A DNA stretch of 50,455 nt, from the IMG/VR virus record IMGVR_UViG_3300046804_001087, positions 1-50,455 of that record. The stretch is one strand, 5' to 3'. Made by a program: the position numbers and the translations under genes. The notes below the pieces were generated by a model. It ran no database searches. It was given only the letters and a program-made list of their open reading frames with translations, and had not been told where the DNA came from. This document shows positions 49,661-50,455 of this stretch, piece by piece; the stretch's first letter is position 1, and each line of letters opens with the position of its first letter. The DNA comes from a virus.

Positions 49661-50340
49661 CAGGTAAGTTCACGTTCGCTACACGCGAAGAAGGCTTTGA
49701 TAATCACATCGACGGATCGATCCGTGGATACGGCGATCTTTGGCAGGACGTAGTTGATATCTCGCAGTATTTCGTCGAGAACAATACGTCTGTCGTTGAT
49801 ATTGGTTGTTCTACTGGCAAGATGCTTAAGAGCATGATCGCACAGAACACATTCGCTCCTGATGCAATCTACGAAGGTGTTGAGATCGAGCAAGACTTTT
49901 GGAAGGGATTCATCGCGGACGAGGCGAAACATGAAAATCTATCGTACTTTCGTGGAGATGTGTTAAACTATAAGTTTAAGAATTGTTCCTATGTCACTTC
50001 AATCTTTACGTTACAATTCATGTCGTTCAAAGATCGCAGAGAAGCCGTCAGTAAGGTTTATGACGGATTGCTTCCTGGAGGCGCGTTCGTCTTCGCAGAA
50101 AAGACTATGCCAGAGAACGTGCGCGTACACGAGATCCGCACATTTACCTATTACGATTTCAAGCGCAAGACATTTACGACAGAAGACATTATGGATAAGG
50201 AACGACAACTACGCCACATGACTAAGCCTAGCACCAGACAAGAGATCGTGGATATGTGTAAGGACGCAGGTTTCAAGGTAGTCGATTCGTTCTGGCAAAA
50301 TCATGCCTTTACCGGCTTTATTGCGTTAAAAAATCCTTAA
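49657..50340 (+). CDS. CmoA-like SAM-dependent methyltransferase-fold protein
   Basis: 227 residues (E. coli CmoA is 247). The SAM loop VVDIGCSTG (46-54) is set in a context that follows CmoA, including a preceding RGYGDL for its PGYSNI. FTLQFMSFKDRREAVSKVYDGLLPGGAFVFAEK matches the CmoA FTLQF...LNPGGALVLSEK block, and a DFKR and final GFIALK also match. CmoA makes carboxy-SAM from prephenate for tRNA wobble cmo5U formation. The partner CmoB is not in this window, so it would rely on the host or have diverged. It overlaps the preceding stop by 4 nt (ATGA). Confidence 0.78.
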   Translation: MTGKFTFATREEGFDNHIDGSIRGYGDLWQDVVDISQYFVENNTSVVDIGCSTGKMLKSMIAQNTFAPDAIYEGVEIEQDFWKGFIADEAKHENLSYFRGDVLNYKFKNCSYVTSIFTLQFMSFKDRREAVSKVYDGLLPGGAFVFAEKTMPENVRVHEIRTFTYYDFKRKTFTTEDIMDKERQLRHMTKPSTRQEIVDMCKDAGFKVVDSFWQNHAFTGFIALKNP

Positions 50341-50398
50341 CGATCGTAACCAAGATTTTACAAAAAAGTTTTCCCCATAATATCAGTGACTTAGCTAT

Positions 50399-50424
50399 AA
50401 CCCCCTGTTTTTACAGGGGGTTTT
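50399..50424 (+). terminator. Rho-independent terminator after the CmoA-like gene
   Basis: A 10-bp stem, AACCCCCTGT and ACAGGGGGTT, with a TTTT loop runs into a T-tract. It closes the operon that begins at def or earlier. Confidence 0.9.
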
Positions 50425-50429
50425 GTCAT

Positions 50430-50455
50430 TTGACAACCAACCCGATACCCCATAC
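50430..50455 (+). promoter_or_regulatory. Start of a sigma70-like promoter cut by the window edge
   Basis: TTGACA followed by 17 bp and then TAC at the last three bases, consistent with the first half of a -10 box. A TTGTCA/TGACAA inverted repeat overlaps the -35 box, as near uvsY. Confidence 0.4.

Noticed and set aside
1-50455. Search by eye for tRNA genes, CRISPR arrays, insertion sequences, integrase and attachment sites
   Set aside because: No cloverleaf, direct-repeat/spacer array, transposase or integrase gene was recognised. All gaps between genes are shorter than about 110 nt.

Overview
The window is the late-gene half of a lytic, T4-like contractile-tailed phage. From 9.1 kb onward it follows the core order seen in T4-superfamily phages of aquatic bacteria: genes 13-14-15-16-17-18-19-20, an accessory island, 67, a second core protein, 21-22-23-3, then uvsY-uvsW-55-47-46. 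There is no integrase, repressor, tRNA gene, rRNA gene or CRISPR array. An outer-membrane secretion lipoprotein (CsgG), a TctC-type periplasmic binding protein and ADP-heptose enzymes point to a Gram-negative, probably proteobacterial, host. The exact host cannot be read from this sequence.

Layout. 1-1674: the end of a collagen-like fibre gene, a small unknown gene and a QueC-like PP-loop enzyme. 1671-3214 (minus strand): a TctC-like solute-binding protein and a 2-oxoglutarate oxygenase. 3283-9118: a compact eight-gene cluster with two small membrane proteins, CsgF, CsgG, a curlin-repeat protein, a FecR-domain protein, a short curlin-like protein and a full-length CHASE2 adenylate cyclase. 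9154-18130: neck, terminase, tail sheath, tail tube and portal genes. 18133-30055: fibre and adhesin genes, comprising a collagen-like protein, two large repeat fibres (one with an S74 chaperone domain) and three RCC1-repeat paralogues separated by small genes. 30083-34469: a plus-strand run with a sulfotransferase, a Cys-cluster protein, a methyltransferase, a TPR/GT9-like glycosyltransferase, an oxygenase and an APS-kinase/nucleotidyltransferase fusion. 34435-37028 (minus strand): an ADP-heptose operon (hldE-like, cupin, HAD phosphatase, hldD-like). 37123-41498: the head module, closed by a strong terminator. 41569-50340: gene 3, recombination and late-transcription genes, peptide deformylase, a cytosine methyltransferase and a CmoA-like methyltransferase.

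How the parts may work together. TATAAATA boxes upstream of genes 13, 18, 67 and 22 match the T4 late-promoter consensus, and the late sigma factor gp55 that would read them is encoded here. uvsY, 47 and def instead share a sigma70-like promoter whose -10 box lies 6 nt before the start codon, which predicts leaderless mRNAs. The curli/FecR/cyclase cluster looks like one co-translated envelope module that secretes amyloid-type subunits and makes cAMP. Curli-related clusters have been reported in pelagimyophage genomes with unclear function; the linkage here to FecR and a CHASE2 cyclase is the most striking feature. The island between genes 20 and 67 pairs adhesins with sugar- and sulfate-type modification enzymes, which suggests alteration of the host surface or decoration of the phage's own fibres.
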